Below, one piece after another: positions 1 through 8,007 of a stretch of 36,823 nucleotides of DNA. A program made the position numbers and the translations under genes. The notes beneath the pieces are model-generated. The model was not told where the DNA came from and did no database searches. It worked only from the letters and a program-made list of their open reading frames with translations. The DNA comes from Alloprevotella sp. (GTDB lineage: Bacteria > Bacteroidota > Bacteroidia > Bacteroidales > Bacteroidaceae), in NCBI GenBank assembly GCA_017477205.1, contig JAFUXE010000040.1:1-36823 (forward strand), written 5' to 3'. Numbering within the stretch: the first letter of the stretch is position 1; each line of letters begins with the position of its first letter.

Positions 1-119
1 ACAGGTCCATTGACAACTTTGCCGTCAACCTCTTCGCCGCGCTCATCGCATACAATCTCATGCCCAAAAAGCCGCAGATGAACATTGAGATTATTGACAA
101 AAGCAGGATTATTGCCTAA
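1..119 (+). CDS. C-terminal end of a transposase, probably IS982 family (5' end outside window)
   Basis: The first 119 bases read as an open frame (codons from base 3) ending in TAA at 117-119. The peptide contains RSIDNFAVNLFAALIAY followed by MPKKPQ. This resembles the C-terminal end of IS982-type DDE transposases, which end with a segment like HSRHRS..NF..NL.A.LIAY...PKKP. Only about 38 residues are visible, so the catalytic residues and the 5' end cannot be checked. No terminal inverted repeat could be identified downstream. The family assignment rests on recollection of the motif and is moderately secure; that it is a protein C-terminus is clear. Confidence 0.55.
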   Translation, partial: RSIDNFAVNLFAALIAYNLMPKKPQMNIEIIDKSRIIA

Positions 120-136
120 TCTTACGCCGAACTCAC

Positions 137-151
137 GTTAAGCGCACACCT
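137..151. repeat. Solo degenerate unit of the 23-bp repeat family
   Basis: The stretch TTAAGCGCACACCT matches the core AGGTAAGCGCACACCT of the 23-bp tandem repeats found at 34951 and, in reverse orientation, at 14950. It lies in the 53-bp gap between the transposase end and the 5'-nucleotidase stop. A single 14-base match could be chance, so this is tentative. Confidence 0.35.
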
Positions 152-172
152 TTTTATGTCGTCACCACATAC

Positions 173-1771
173 CTATATCGTCTTCCTTGCCCTGAGGTAG
201 TTGATGAAACAGTCGGTAGCGGCAGGCAACGTGACGTCAATGCGACGGTCGGGGAAGAAGATGCCCTGGAAACCGTCACCGCCTCCAGCGATGTATTCAT
301 CCACGACGGCGGTGAGGGTATCTGTAGCCGTCAGAGGCTGGCGCTGGCCGTCAGGGGAGACGAACGTGGCCCTGAGGGCTTCGCCGTCAGCAGAGTATTC
401 TACGTCAAGATTGGAGTATTGCAGCCATCCATAGCGCTGGTTGCGACGGCCTACGGTCAGCAGGCGGAGCAGTTCCTCGCCCGTAAAGCGGTAGGCGCGC
501 ATAGCATTCTGGAAGGGGAGCACCTCGCCGACATCCAAGACGGTGATATCCCCTTTCGTAAAGCCGCCGCGCACACTGCCGAAGTGGCTCATGCCGACGA
601 CCATCGGGTCGGACTTCACTTGGCGGTAGGCAGCTGCATAGCCCTCGCAGACGAGCGTGGCAACAGGGGAGACGCGATAGCGGTCGGCACGGTCGTGGGC
701 GAGGTCTTGGGACACATAGGCTACGTGCTCGCCCAATGCGGCACCGGCCTTGGTACGCGTGCAGGCAAGCAGGGAGTCCACCAGCGCCTGGAAGCGGCGG
801 GCATGGGCGGAGAGTTCGTCGTTGCGACGGGCACGTACGGGAACTATCTCAGGAATGACCTCGACGACTTGCATCCGCACAGTGTCCACGCGAAAGCGCA
901 TCATGCTGATGTAGCAGCCGTGCCAATAGCCCTGCGTGACGGGCTTACGGCTCTCGTTGATGTGTCCGCAGACGGCATCGTGGCTATGGCCGACGAGGAA
1001 GGCCTGATAAAGAGGCGTGTTGATGCGAGCAAGCTCGTCGGTATTCTTGTCGTTCCAGACGGGACGTCCGTCCACGGTGTTGGCACCTATGTGGAGCAGA
1101 AGGGCGCGAACCTCGGCCTCCTCCACCTGGCGGAAGTCAGGCTGTCCCTGGAGCTCACTGAGCACGCGCGTATAGTCACCGCGGAACTTCATGCCCACGA
1201 TGCGGCGCGCACTGATTTGCTCCTGCGCGCTGGATGCCAGCATGCTGACGAGAGCTACGCGCACCGTCTTCGTCGGCGAAAGGCGCACCTGTTCCACCGT
1301 GTAAGGCTCCATGTAGGCAGGACGATTTCCCAGAGAATCCAGGACGTTTGCACAGAGGTACTTCACGTCCCAGCCTTCGGAACGCAGGGGGGCTGCGGAC
1401 CACTTGTCCGCAAGGGCCTCCTGGCCGTCGTCGAACTCATGGTTGCCGACAGCAGAGATGCGGATGCCGGCCTCGCGAAGGAATACGGGCATCAGCTGGC
1501 CGTTCGTAGCGGTGTAGAAGTAGCTTCCGCCAAAGTTGTCGCCGGCGGACACGGTCAGGTGGTAGGGGTAAACGCCTCTCAGCGAGTCCAAGGTCTGGAT
1601 GACAGAGGCACCGCCAGGGATGTTCTGGAAGGGATTCTGCACAAAGGCACCGTGGAAGTCGTTGAGGGAGAGTACGGCAACGTCCACGATGTCGGCCTGC
1701 GACTGGGCAGCGGCGGGAGCCGCAAGCATCGTGGAGAGTAGGACAATGAGGGTTTTCAATGCATGTTTCAT
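173..1771 (-). CDS. Secreted 5'-nucleotidase / UshA-family metallophosphatase
   Basis: A 532-residue protein with a signal peptide (hydrophobic residues 5-18, then AAPAAAQ around residue 23). The N-terminal calcineurin-like metallophosphoesterase domain shows the metal-ligand motifs LNDFHGAF (Asp38, His40), SAGDNFGG (Asp78), AVGNHEFDDG (Asn110, His111) and VGHSHDAVCG. The C-terminal half carries the 5'-nucleotidase substrate-binding domain, ending in GGGDGFQGIFF. Family members hydrolyse extracytoplasmic nucleotides to nucleosides and phosphate, so a periplasmic or surface nucleotide-scavenging role is expected. Both domains are in one polypeptide. The gene is transcribed divergently from xth. 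The purine nucleoside phosphorylase at 5545 could act on the nucleosides released, but that link is inference. Confidence 0.9.
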   Translation of the reverse strand: MKHALKTLIVLLSTMLAAPAAAQSQADIVDVAVLSLNDFHGAFVQNPFQNIPGGASVIQTLDSLRGVYPYHLTVSAGDNFGGSYFYTATNGQLMPVFLREAGIRISAVGNHEFDDGQEALADKWSAAPLRSEGWDVKYLCANVLDSLGNRPAYMEPYTVEQVRLSPTKTVRVALVSMLASSAQEQISARRIVGMKFRGDYTRVLSELQGQPDFRQVEEAEVRALLLHIGANTVDGRPVWNDKNTDELARINTPLYQAFLVGHSHDAVCGHINESRKPVTQGYWHGCYISMMRFRVDTVRMQVVEVIPEIVPVRARRNDELSAHARRFQALVDSLLACTRTKAGAALGEHVAYVSQDLAHDRADRYRVSPVATLVCEGYAAAYRQVKSDPMVVGMSHFGSVRGGFTKGDITVLDVGEVLPFQNAMRAYRFTGEELLRLLTVGRRNQRYGWLQYSNLDVEYSADGEALRATFVSPDGQRQPLTATDTLTAVVDEYIAGGGDGFQGIFFPDRRIDVTLPAATDCFINYLRARKTI

Positions 1772-1798
1772 TGCTGATTTTAGAGTTGGTTTTGGTGG

Positions 1799-1806
1799 CG
1801 AAGATA
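1799..1806 (-). promoter_or_regulatory. Possible -7 element for the 5'-nucleotidase gene
   Basis: Read on the minus strand this is TATCTTCG, one base from the Bacteroidetes -7 consensus TAnnTTTG, 27 bp upstream of the ATG at 1771. No convincing -33 TTTG is seen at the right spacing. Confidence 0.4.
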
Positions 1807-1859
1807 AGGAAACATTGGAGAAAAACGCCTTCTGCGACCTTTTTTCTGGCAGAAAAGCC

Positions 1860-1867
1860 TATCTTCG
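1860..1867 (+). promoter_or_regulatory. Possible -7 element for xth
   Basis: TATCTTCG, one base from TAnnTTTG, lies 29 bp before the xth ATG at 1897. It is the same octamer as the divergent candidate at 1799-1806. The -33 region is T-rich but has no clear TTTG, so this is moderate support only. Confidence 0.4.
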
Positions 1868-1896
1868 CCGTCGCGAACAATGAAAACCACTCTGAT

Positions 1897-2655
1897 ATGA
1901 AACTCATCTCATGGAACGTCAACGGCCTCCGTGCCTGCGACGGCAAAGGCTTCCGCGACATCTTCGCACAACTGGATGCTGACGTGTTCTGCGTGCAGGA
2001 GACGAAGATGCAGGCCGGACAGCTGGACATTGCCTTTCCCGGATATGAAAGCTACTGGGACTATGCCGAGAAAAAGGGCTATAGCGGAACGGCCGTGTTC
2101 TCCCGCGTGAAGCCGCTGAGCGTGCGGCAGGGCATCGGCGTGGACGAGCATGACCACGAGGGCCGTGCCGTCACACTGGAATTTGAGGACTTCTTTCTCG
2201 TGAACGTCTATGTCCCCAATTCCCAGGACGGCCTGCGCCGCCTGGACTACCGCATGCGCTGGGAGGACGACTTCCGTGCCTACGTACAGGAACTGGACAA
2301 ACAGAAGCCCGTCGTCATCTGCGGCGACATGAACGTAGCCCATAGGGAAATAGACCTGAAGAACCCCGACACGAACCACCGCAACGCAGGCTTCACGGAC
2401 GAAGAGCGCGCGAAGATGACCGATTTGCTCGGAGCGGGCTTCACGGATACTTTCCGCTACTTCTTCCCCGAACTGGAGGGAGCCTACAGTTGGTGGAGCT
2501 ACCGAGGCGGTGCACGCCAGCGCAACGCGGGCTGGCGCATTGACTACTTCCTCTGCTCCGACCGCATGCGCACGCGCCTCGTGGGTGCTGCCATCCACTC
2601 CGACATCATGGGCTCTGACCACTGCCCCGTGGAACTGCTTATTACGCCATTGTAA
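1897..2655 (+). CDS. xth: Exodeoxyribonuclease III (AP endonuclease)
   Basis: A 252-residue ExoIII-type member of the endonuclease/exonuclease/phosphatase superfamily. Visible motifs in order: SWNVNGLRA at the N-terminus, VQETKM (metal-binding Glu), YSGTAVFSR, GDMNVAH, RIDYFLCS and the C-terminal SDHCPV carrying the catalytic Asp-His. The family cleaves DNA 5' of abasic sites and removes 3' blocking groups during base excision repair in the cytoplasm. The frame stays open upstream to 1759. The ATG at 1897 is chosen because MKLISWNVNGLRA is the family's normal N-terminus and a promoter-like octamer lies just before it. First gene of a same-strand run reaching 7516; sppA follows after 54 bp. 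Confidence 0.95.
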   Translation: MKLISWNVNGLRACDGKGFRDIFAQLDADVFCVQETKMQAGQLDIAFPGYESYWDYAEKKGYSGTAVFSRVKPLSVRQGIGVDEHDHEGRAVTLEFEDFFLVNVYVPNSQDGLRRLDYRMRWEDDFRAYVQELDKQKPVVICGDMNVAHREIDLKNPDTNHRNAGFTDEERAKMTDLLGAGFTDTFRYFFPELEGAYSWWSYRGGARQRNAGWRIDYFLCSDRMRTRLVGAAIHSDIMGSDHCPVELLITPL

Positions 2656-2709
2656 AAGTATTCCCGGGGGGAGCCTGACACACGAACGACATTACAACCA
2701 CACAACACA

Positions 2710-4464
2710 ATGAAACAATTCTTCAAATACGTACTGGCCACAATGCTGGGCTTGTTCCTCATGTGGTCCATTGCCGGCATCTTCAGCTTCATGATGCTCG
2801 GCGCAATGATGGCGGCAGGCGATGCCAAGCCCGCCCTGAAGTCTAACTCCGTATTGAAAATCTCCCTGACGGGAACGCTCTCGGAGCGGGCACAGGAGAA
2901 TCCCCTGGCCCTCTTCACGGGAAACAGGGAACTCGAGGGACAGGGCCTCGAGGACATGCTCCATGCCATCAAGGTGGCACAGGCCGAAAAGGACGTGAAG
3001 GGCATCTACCTCGAAGGCGGCGCACTCTCTGCGGACTTTGCCTCCTTGGAAGAACTCCGCAAAGCCCTCGTTGGCTTCAAGAAAACCGGAAAGTTCGTCT
3101 ATGCATACGCGGACAACTACACGGAGGGTGCTTACTATGTATGCTCCGTGGCGGACAGCGTCATGCTCAACCCCAGCGGTATGCTGGACTGGCACGGCGT
3201 GGCCTCGCAGCCCATCTTCTACAAAGACCTGCTTGACAAACTGGGCGTGAAGATGCAGGTATTCAAGGTGGGTACCTACAAGAGCGCCGTTGAACCCTAC
3301 ATCCTCACGCAGATGAGCGAAGCCAACCGCGAGCAGGTGCAGAGTTTCGTCGCAGACATCTGGGGAAACATCGTCAAGCACGTGGGCGAAAGCCGACACC
3401 TGACGGCCGACACGCTGAACGCATACGCTGACCGCTACACGGCCCTGGCCGATGCAGGGGACTACGTGAAGATGAAGCTTGTGGACGGCCTTGTCTATGC
3501 TGACCAGATGCGCGACATGCTGCGCCGTGCGCTGGGAGGCGAGAAGGTGAACTTCATCGCATCCTCGCAACTGGCTAAGCTCTATGAGAAACGCGGCGAC
3601 GACAAAATTGCCGTTTACATCGCTGAGGGAGGCATCGTGGACGAAGCTGCATCGGGTTTCTCCCAGAATGCGGAAATCGTGGGACAGAAGGTCGTAAAGG
3701 ACCTTGACGAACTGGCCAACGACGATGACGTCAAGGCAGTTGTCCTCCGCATCAACAGCGGCGGCGGCAGTGCCTACGCCAGCGAACAGATGTGGCGTGC
3801 CATCCAATTGCTCAAGGCGAAGAAGCCCGTCGTGGTTTCCATGGGCGGCCTGGCTGCCAGCGGCGGCTACTACATGAGCTGCGGCGCGAGCTACATCGTG
3901 GCTGAGCCCACGACGCTCACGGGAAGCATCGGCATCTTCGGTATGGTGCCCGACATGAGTGGCCTGATGACGGAAAAGCTCGGTCTGCACTTCGACGTGG
4001 TAAAGACAAACACCAGTGCCGACTTCGGCGCAATGGGACGTCCCTTCAACGAGGCCGAAGGTGCCGCCATGCAGGCTTACGTGGATCGCGGCTACCGCCT
4101 CTTCCTCTCCCGCGTGGCCGCAGGCCGCGGCATGAAGCCCGAGGACGTTGACTCCATCGCACAAGGCCGCGTGTGGACAGGCCAGCAGGCTCTCGGCCTG
4201 AAGCTTGTTGACAAGCTCGGTACCCTGGACGATGCCATCGCAAAGGCTGCGGAACTGGCAAAGGTGAAAGACTACGGTCTGCAGACCTACCCCACCCCCT
4301 CGAACTTCCTCACGCAGCTGCTGGAAGACCAGCAGGAAAGCTACATGGAGCGTAAGCTTCGCGATGTGATGGGCGTCTATTACGAGCCTGTGTCCTTCCT
4401 CCGTCAGGCTCAACGCTCTGGCTATATGCAGGCACGCCTCCCCTTCAATCCCAACCTGCGATAG
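2710..4464 (+). CDS. sppA: Signal peptide peptidase SppA, long (two-domain) type
   Basis: A 584-residue S49 serine protease of the long SppA type. It has an N-terminal membrane anchor (about residues 9-36) and two tandem S49 domains. The Ser-Lys dyad of this family is visible: Lys191 in TYKSAVEP of the first domain and Ser384 in GGLAASGGYYMS of the second. RINSGGGSAYASE precedes the serine motif. SppA is membrane-anchored, faces the periplasm and degrades signal peptides left after export. The 54-bp gap after xth holds no clear promoter; lpxK follows after 41 bp. The order sppA-lpxK-purine nucleoside phosphorylase is, as I recall, conserved in Bacteroides. Confidence 0.95.
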   Translation: MKQFFKYVLATMLGLFLMWSIAGIFSFMMLGAMMAAGDAKPALKSNSVLKISLTGTLSERAQENPLALFTGNRELEGQGLEDMLHAIKVAQAEKDVKGIYLEGGALSADFASLEELRKALVGFKKTGKFVYAYADNYTEGAYYVCSVADSVMLNPSGMLDWHGVASQPIFYKDLLDKLGVKMQVFKVGTYKSAVEPYILTQMSEANREQVQSFVADIWGNIVKHVGESRHLTADTLNAYADRYTALADAGDYVKMKLVDGLVYADQMRDMLRRALGGEKVNFIASSQLAKLYEKRGDDKIAVYIAEGGIVDEAASGFSQNAEIVGQKVVKDLDELANDDDVKAVVLRINSGGGSAYASEQMWRAIQLLKAKKPVVVSMGGLAASGGYYMSCGASYIVAEPTTLTGSIGIFGMVPDMSGLMTEKLGLHFDVVKTNTSADFGAMGRPFNEAEGAAMQAYVDRGYRLFLSRVAAGRGMKPEDVDSIAQGRVWTGQQALGLKLVDKLGTLDDAIAKAAELAKVKDYGLQTYPTPSNFLTQLLEDQQESYMERKLRDVMGVYYEPVSFLRQAQRSGYMQARLPFNPNLR

Positions 4465-4505
4465 TCCATCCCTATTTTAAATTTCTAATTTACGAATTTA
4501 CCTCC

Positions 4506-5525
4506 GTGCTCTCCTGGCTCTATGCTTCTGCCATGCAGCTCCGCAACCAGCTCTTCGATAGCGGTCTGCTGCACGAACAGCACTACGACATTCCCGTTGT
4601 AGGCGTGGGGAACCTTGCCGTTGGAGGAACGGGAAAGACGCCACACGTGGAATGGCTTCTCCGACGCTTCCCGCACCTCCGCACTGCCGTGCTGAGTCGC
4701 GGCTATGGACGCTCCACGCATGGGTTCCGTCTCGTGGATACCTCCTCCACGGCGGACGAAGTGGGTGATGAACCGTTGCAGATCAAGAGAAACTTTCCTG
4801 CAACCACGGTAAGCGTCTGCGAGAAGCGCGCCGTCGGCATGAGCCGCCTGCTGGACTTGGGAACGCAGCTGCAAATGGTCGTGCTGGATGACAACTTCCA
4901 GCACCGCTACGTGCGTGCAGGGCTACAGATACTCCTCACGGACATCCACCGCCTCTACACGCGCGACAAGGTGCTGCCCCGTGGACGCCTGCGGGAGAGG
5001 AAGAGCGGTGCGGCACGTGCGGACGTCATCGTCGTGACGAAATGCCCTGCAGACCTTTCGCCCCTGACAGCGCAGAGCATTGCAGCGGAGCTGGCTCCCC
5101 TACCCTCTCAGCATGTCTTTTTCAGCACAATGCGCTACGCGCCCCTGCGGCCCCTGCGTGGTGAATCCCCCTTTCCTGCTCAGACTCTGACAGGCCGACG
5201 CACACTGCTCGTGACGGGCATTGCCCACCCAGAGCCGCTCAAGGCTCATCTGGAAGCCCAGGGAGCGCAGTTGACGCACCTTCGCTTTGCTGACCACCGC
5301 CGATTCACGGCGCACGATGCAGAACGCATCAACAAGGCTGCGCAGGAGGCGGAAACCATCGTGACGACGGAGAAAGACGCGATGCGGATAGAGGATTTGC
5401 GCCATGCCCTCAGCGACGATGTACTTCGGAAAATATACGTCCAGCCGATAGCTGTACACTTTCTTTTTGACGGAGAGCATGCTTTATCAGAAATTGTTAC
5501 TACATTTGTCGGCACGAAACAATAG
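4506..5525 (+). CDS. lpxK: Tetraacyldisaccharide 4'-kinase LpxK
   Basis: A 339-residue lipid A kinase, which phosphorylates the 4' position of the tetraacyldisaccharide intermediate at the inner membrane. The N-terminus shows a hydrophobic/amphipathic start, then VGVGNLAVGGTGKTPH, a Walker A P-loop with Lys44. VVLDDNFQHRYV matches the conserved LDDGFQH segment; RGRLRE and TTEKDAMR are also typical. The start is GTG at 4506: there is no in-frame ATG, GTG or TTG in the 40 bases upstream, and the next ATG (4533) would remove part of the family's N-terminal region. The gene is 41 bp after sppA and 19 bp before the nucleoside phosphorylase, so probably cotranscribed. Its presence implies a Gram-negative envelope with lipid A. 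Confidence 0.93.
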   Translation: MLSWLYASAMQLRNQLFDSGLLHEQHYDIPVVGVGNLAVGGTGKTPHVEWLLRRFPHLRTAVLSRGYGRSTHGFRLVDTSSTADEVGDEPLQIKRNFPATTVSVCEKRAVGMSRLLDLGTQLQMVVLDDNFQHRYVRAGLQILLTDIHRLYTRDKVLPRGRLRERKSGAARADVIVVTKCPADLSPLTAQSIAAELAPLPSQHVFFSTMRYAPLRPLRGESPFPAQTLTGRRTLLVTGIAHPEPLKAHLEAQGAQLTHLRFADHRRFTAHDAERINKAAQEAETIVTTEKDAMRIEDLRHALSDDVLRKIYVQPIAVHFLFDGEHALSEIVTTFVGTKQ

Positions 5526-5544
5526 TCTAATAAAACACATAACC

Positions 5545-6372
5545 ATGACAGACATCAAAACATACGCTAACCAAATCAGCGAAACCGCAGCGTGGATACA
5601 AGCACACACACAGCTGCGCCCGAGAATAGCCATTACGCTCGGCACGGGACTCGGAAAGCTTGTAGAAGACATTGACATCGTGGATGCCTTCCCCTACAAG
5701 GATATTCCCAACTTCCCCATTTCCACCGTGGAAGGCCACAGCGGCCGCTTGCTTTTCGGCCACCTTGGCGGACACGAAGTAATGGCTCTCGAGGGAAGAT
5801 TCCACTACTACGAAGGCTACCACATGCAGCAGGTCACTTTTGCACAGCGCGTCATGAAGGAGCTGGGCATCGAGACATTCTTCGTCAGCAATGCCTCCGG
5901 CGGCATGAACCCCGACTTCCGCATCGGCGACCTCATGCTCATCACGGATCACATCAACCTCTTCCCCGAGCATCCACTCCACGGCCCCAACTTCCCCGGC
6001 GGTCCCCGTTTCCCGGATATGCACGAGGTTTATGACAAGGTACTGTTGCAAATGGCACGTGACATTGCTCGCGAGAAGGGCATCCGCCTCGTGGAAGGTG
6101 TCTATGTGGGCACACAAGGTCCCACCTTCGAGACGCCGTCCGAGTACCGCATGTTCCACCGCCTCGGCGGCGACGCTGTCGGCATGAGCACCGTGCCTGA
6201 AGTTATCGTAGCACGTCATGCAGGGCTCCGCGTGTTTGGCATCAGCGTCATCACGGACCTCGGCGTGGAAGGCAGAACCGTTGAGGTGAGCCATGAGGAG
6301 GTACAGCTTGCCGCTGCGGCAGCACAACCCCTCATGTGTACCATCTTCCGCGAAATGATAGCCCGTCTCTGA
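5545..6372 (+). CDS. punA: Purine nucleoside phosphorylase (trimeric, family 2 type)
   Basis: A 275-residue enzyme splitting purine ribo- and deoxyribonucleosides with phosphate into free base and (deoxy)ribose-1-phosphate in purine salvage. Visible motifs: LGTGLGKL (phosphate-binding loop), VEGHSGRLLFG, EGRFHYYEGY, SNASGGMNPDFRIGD, ITDHINLF, TFETPSEYRM and GMSTVPEVIVARHAG. The ATG at 5545 (MTDIKTYANQ) is preferred over the in-frame ATG at 5467, because the earlier one lies inside lpxK and adds a tail with no family resemblance. It starts 19 bp after lpxK and is followed 22 bp later by the agmatine deiminase-like gene, consistent with one transcript. Confidence 0.93.
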   Translation: MTDIKTYANQISETAAWIQAHTQLRPRIAITLGTGLGKLVEDIDIVDAFPYKDIPNFPISTVEGHSGRLLFGHLGGHEVMALEGRFHYYEGYHMQQVTFAQRVMKELGIETFFVSNASGGMNPDFRIGDLMLITDHINLFPEHPLHGPNFPGGPRFPDMHEVYDKVLLQMARDIAREKGIRLVEGVYVGTQGPTFETPSEYRMFHRLGGDAVGMSTVPEVIVARHAGLRVFGISVITDLGVEGRTVEVSHEEVQLAAAAAQPLMCTIFREMIARL

Positions 6373-6394
6373 AAAGAACATACCAGAACCGACG

Positions 6395-7516
6395 ATGGGA
6401 CTGTTCGCATTACCTCCCAAGCCGCTTCGTGCAGACTTGGACCTAGAGTCACTACTGAAAAGCGACGCAACGGAAACACCGTTGCGCCGCTTTCGCCGAA
6501 CGCTGGCTGCGGAATGGTTTCCGCAGAGCGGCGTACAGCTGACATGGCCGCATGAGGCAACGGACTGGGCTCCGTATCTGGCAGAGATTACGGAAACCTA
6601 CATCCGCCTTGCCTATGAAATAGCCATCCGGGAGAAACTGGTTATCGTACACCCGCGCCCCGAAGAGGTGCAGAACATGCTGGACAGGCGCCTTCCACAG
6701 CGCGCGACACACAATATTATATATTACGCGCGCGCGACGGATGACACGTGGGCGCGCGACCACGCCTTCCTGACGGTCATCGGCACCGGCAAGCCCGAAC
6801 TCCTCGACTTCCGCTTCAACGGATGGGGCGGGAAGTTCAGTGCGGAGCAGGACAACGCGATTAACCGGAGCCTTTATGAAGCGGGCGTTGTGCGTGGAAC
6901 CTACGTGGACCGCAACGACGTGGAGCTGGAAGGAGGCAGCGTGGAGACGGACGGCATGGGAACGCTTCTCACGACGTCGGCATGCCTGCGAAACCCCAAC
7001 CGCCTGCGCCCGCAAGGCATGGACATAGACCTTTTCCTGCGAGAAGCCTTTGGCGTGGAGAATATCCTCTGGCTGGACCACGGACATCTGGCAGGCGACG
7101 ATACGGACAGCCATGTGGACACGCTGGCACGCCTCTGCCCAGACAACACCATCGTCTATGTGAAGTGCGACGACACTTCCGACGAGCACTTCGAGGACCT
7201 GCAACGCATGGAAAGGCAATTACAGGGCTTCGTGAATGCTGATGGCAAAGCTTTCTCACTCGTTCCCCTGCCCCTGCCCGATGCCATAACAGAAGATGGC
7301 GAGCGTCTGCCCGCCACCTATGCGAATTACCTTGTCCTGAACCGCGCCATACTGCTGCCTGTTTACAATCAGCCTGAAAAGGACGAGCAGGCACGGCGCA
7401 CGTTGCAGGCTGTCTTCCCCAAATACGACATTGTGCCTATCGACAGCCGCATACTGATTCGCCAGCACGGTTCTATTCACTGCGCAACGATGCAGTACCC
7501 GCGCGGCATCTTGTGA
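6395..7516 (+). CDS. aguA: Agmatine deiminase / peptidylarginine deiminase-family protein
   Basis: A 373-residue member of the Porphyromonas-type guanidino deiminase family. Visible motifs: AEWFPQSGVQLTWPHEATDW, DTWARDHAF, FNGWGGKF, LEGGSVETDGMGTLLTT, GDDTDSHVD with the putative catalytic His240, and HGSIHCATMQYP with the nucleophile Cys363. The absence of a signal peptide and the normal length favour a cytoplasmic agmatine deiminase (agmatine to N-carbamoylputrescine plus ammonia) over an exported peptidylarginine deiminase. The substrate cannot be fixed by reading alone. The gene is last in the + strand run; a bidirectional hairpin follows 25 bp after the stop. Confidence 0.8.
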   Translation: MGLFALPPKPLRADLDLESLLKSDATETPLRRFRRTLAAEWFPQSGVQLTWPHEATDWAPYLAEITETYIRLAYEIAIREKLVIVHPRPEEVQNMLDRRLPQRATHNIIYYARATDDTWARDHAFLTVIGTGKPELLDFRFNGWGGKFSAEQDNAINRSLYEAGVVRGTYVDRNDVELEGGSVETDGMGTLLTTSACLRNPNRLRPQGMDIDLFLREAFGVENILWLDHGHLAGDDTDSHVDTLARLCPDNTIVYVKCDDTSDEHFEDLQRMERQLQGFVNADGKAFSLVPLPLPDAITEDGERLPATYANYLVLNRAILLPVYNQPEKDEQARRTLQAVFPKYDIVPIDSRILIRQHGSIHCATMQYPRGIL

Positions 7517-7541
7517 AACACTCCTGAGGAATCATAAGTAT

Positions 7542-7571
7542 AAAGGCTCGCTTCAACGGCGAGCCTTTTCC
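7542..7571. terminator. Bidirectional hairpin terminator between convergent genes
   Basis: AAAGGCTCGC (7542-7551) pairs with GCGAGCCTTT (7559-7568) around a 7-nt loop, and CTTTTC follows on the + strand. It lies after the + strand agmatine deiminase-like gene. It also overlaps the last codons of the minus-strand gene ending at 7553, whose stop codon falls in the loop. Confidence 0.75.
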
Positions 7572-7930
7572 ATAGCCTCCTGAGCCCAGCGCAAGCGCAT
7601 GGCGGCCTTGTCGCGAGCCTCTTGCGCCCAACGCATATACATGCGCGCCTTCTCCGTATGGTCTTTCGACCATCTGGTATAAAGCCGCACTTTGTCGGCT
7701 TTGTTCTGACGGGTGTAGTACTCGGCTTCGCGCAGGTTGCTTTGTGCTTTCTTGTTGTAGTACTCTGCCTCGCGGTCGTAGCCGGAGGCTTTCTTCTCGT
7801 AGTATTCGGCCTCGCGCATGTGACTCTCAGCCTGACGGGCATAGTAATCGCTCTGGGCAAAAGCGCGCGTGCCGCAGCACACAAGGAATAGCGTCGCGAG
7901 CAGTACGGTTCTTTGCAGAATCTTTTTCAT
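7553..7930 (-). CDS. Small secreted helical-repeat protein, function unknown
   Basis: A 125-residue protein with a signal peptide (MKKILQRTVLLATLFLVCC then GTRAFAQ). The mature part is almost entirely charged helix. It shows a 14-residue (two-heptad) repeat: REAEYY recurs three times at 14-residue spacing (REAEYYEKKASGYD, REAEYYNKKAQSNL, REAEYYTRQ), then RWAQEARDKAAMRL and RWAQEAMEKARR repeat at the same spacing. This predicts a coiled coil or long amphipathic helix in the envelope. The ATG at 7930 is chosen because it begins the signal peptide; the longer open frame upstream lacks sense. No family is recognised. It lies 77 bp downstream of the acyl-CoA dehydrogenase gene across a strong hairpin. 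Confidence 0.75.
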   Translation of the reverse strand: MKKILQRTVLLATLFLVCCGTRAFAQSDYYARQAESHMREAEYYEKKASGYDREAEYYNKKAQSNLREAEYYTRQNKADKVRLYTRWSKDHTEKARMYMRWAQEARDKAAMRLRWAQEAMEKARR

Positions 7931-7964
7931 AGGCCAGGCGTTATGAGTGGCGAGGGTATAACAT

Positions 7965-7998
7965 CCCCCGACCTTTTCCCAAAGCAAAAGGTCGGGGG
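7965..7998 (-). terminator. Strong hairpin after the acyl-CoA dehydrogenase gene
   Basis: CCCCCGACCTTTT (7965-7977) and AAAAGGTCGGGGG (7986-7998) form a perfect 13-bp stem with an 8-nt loop, 9 bp past the stop codon on the minus strand. There is no extended T tract, so it may be a terminator, an attenuator or an RNA-stabilising stem. Confidence 0.6.
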
Positions 7999-8007
7999 AA
8001 GAGTTGC

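Noticed and set aside
419..1741. 440-codon + strand open frame
   Set aside because: It lies antisense to the 5'-nucleotidase gene, has no domain or signal peptide, and reflects the high-GC codon pattern of the true gene.
2692..4413. 573-codon minus-strand open frame
   Set aside because: It mirrors sppA on the opposite strand. The sense product has intact catalytic residues; the antisense product is His/Val/Leu-rich with no recognisable domain.
6722..6740. CG-dinucleotide run (ACGCGCGCGCGAC)
   Set aside because: It lies within the agmatine deiminase-like coding sequence and is explained by Tyr-Ala-Arg-Ala codons, so no separate feature is claimed.
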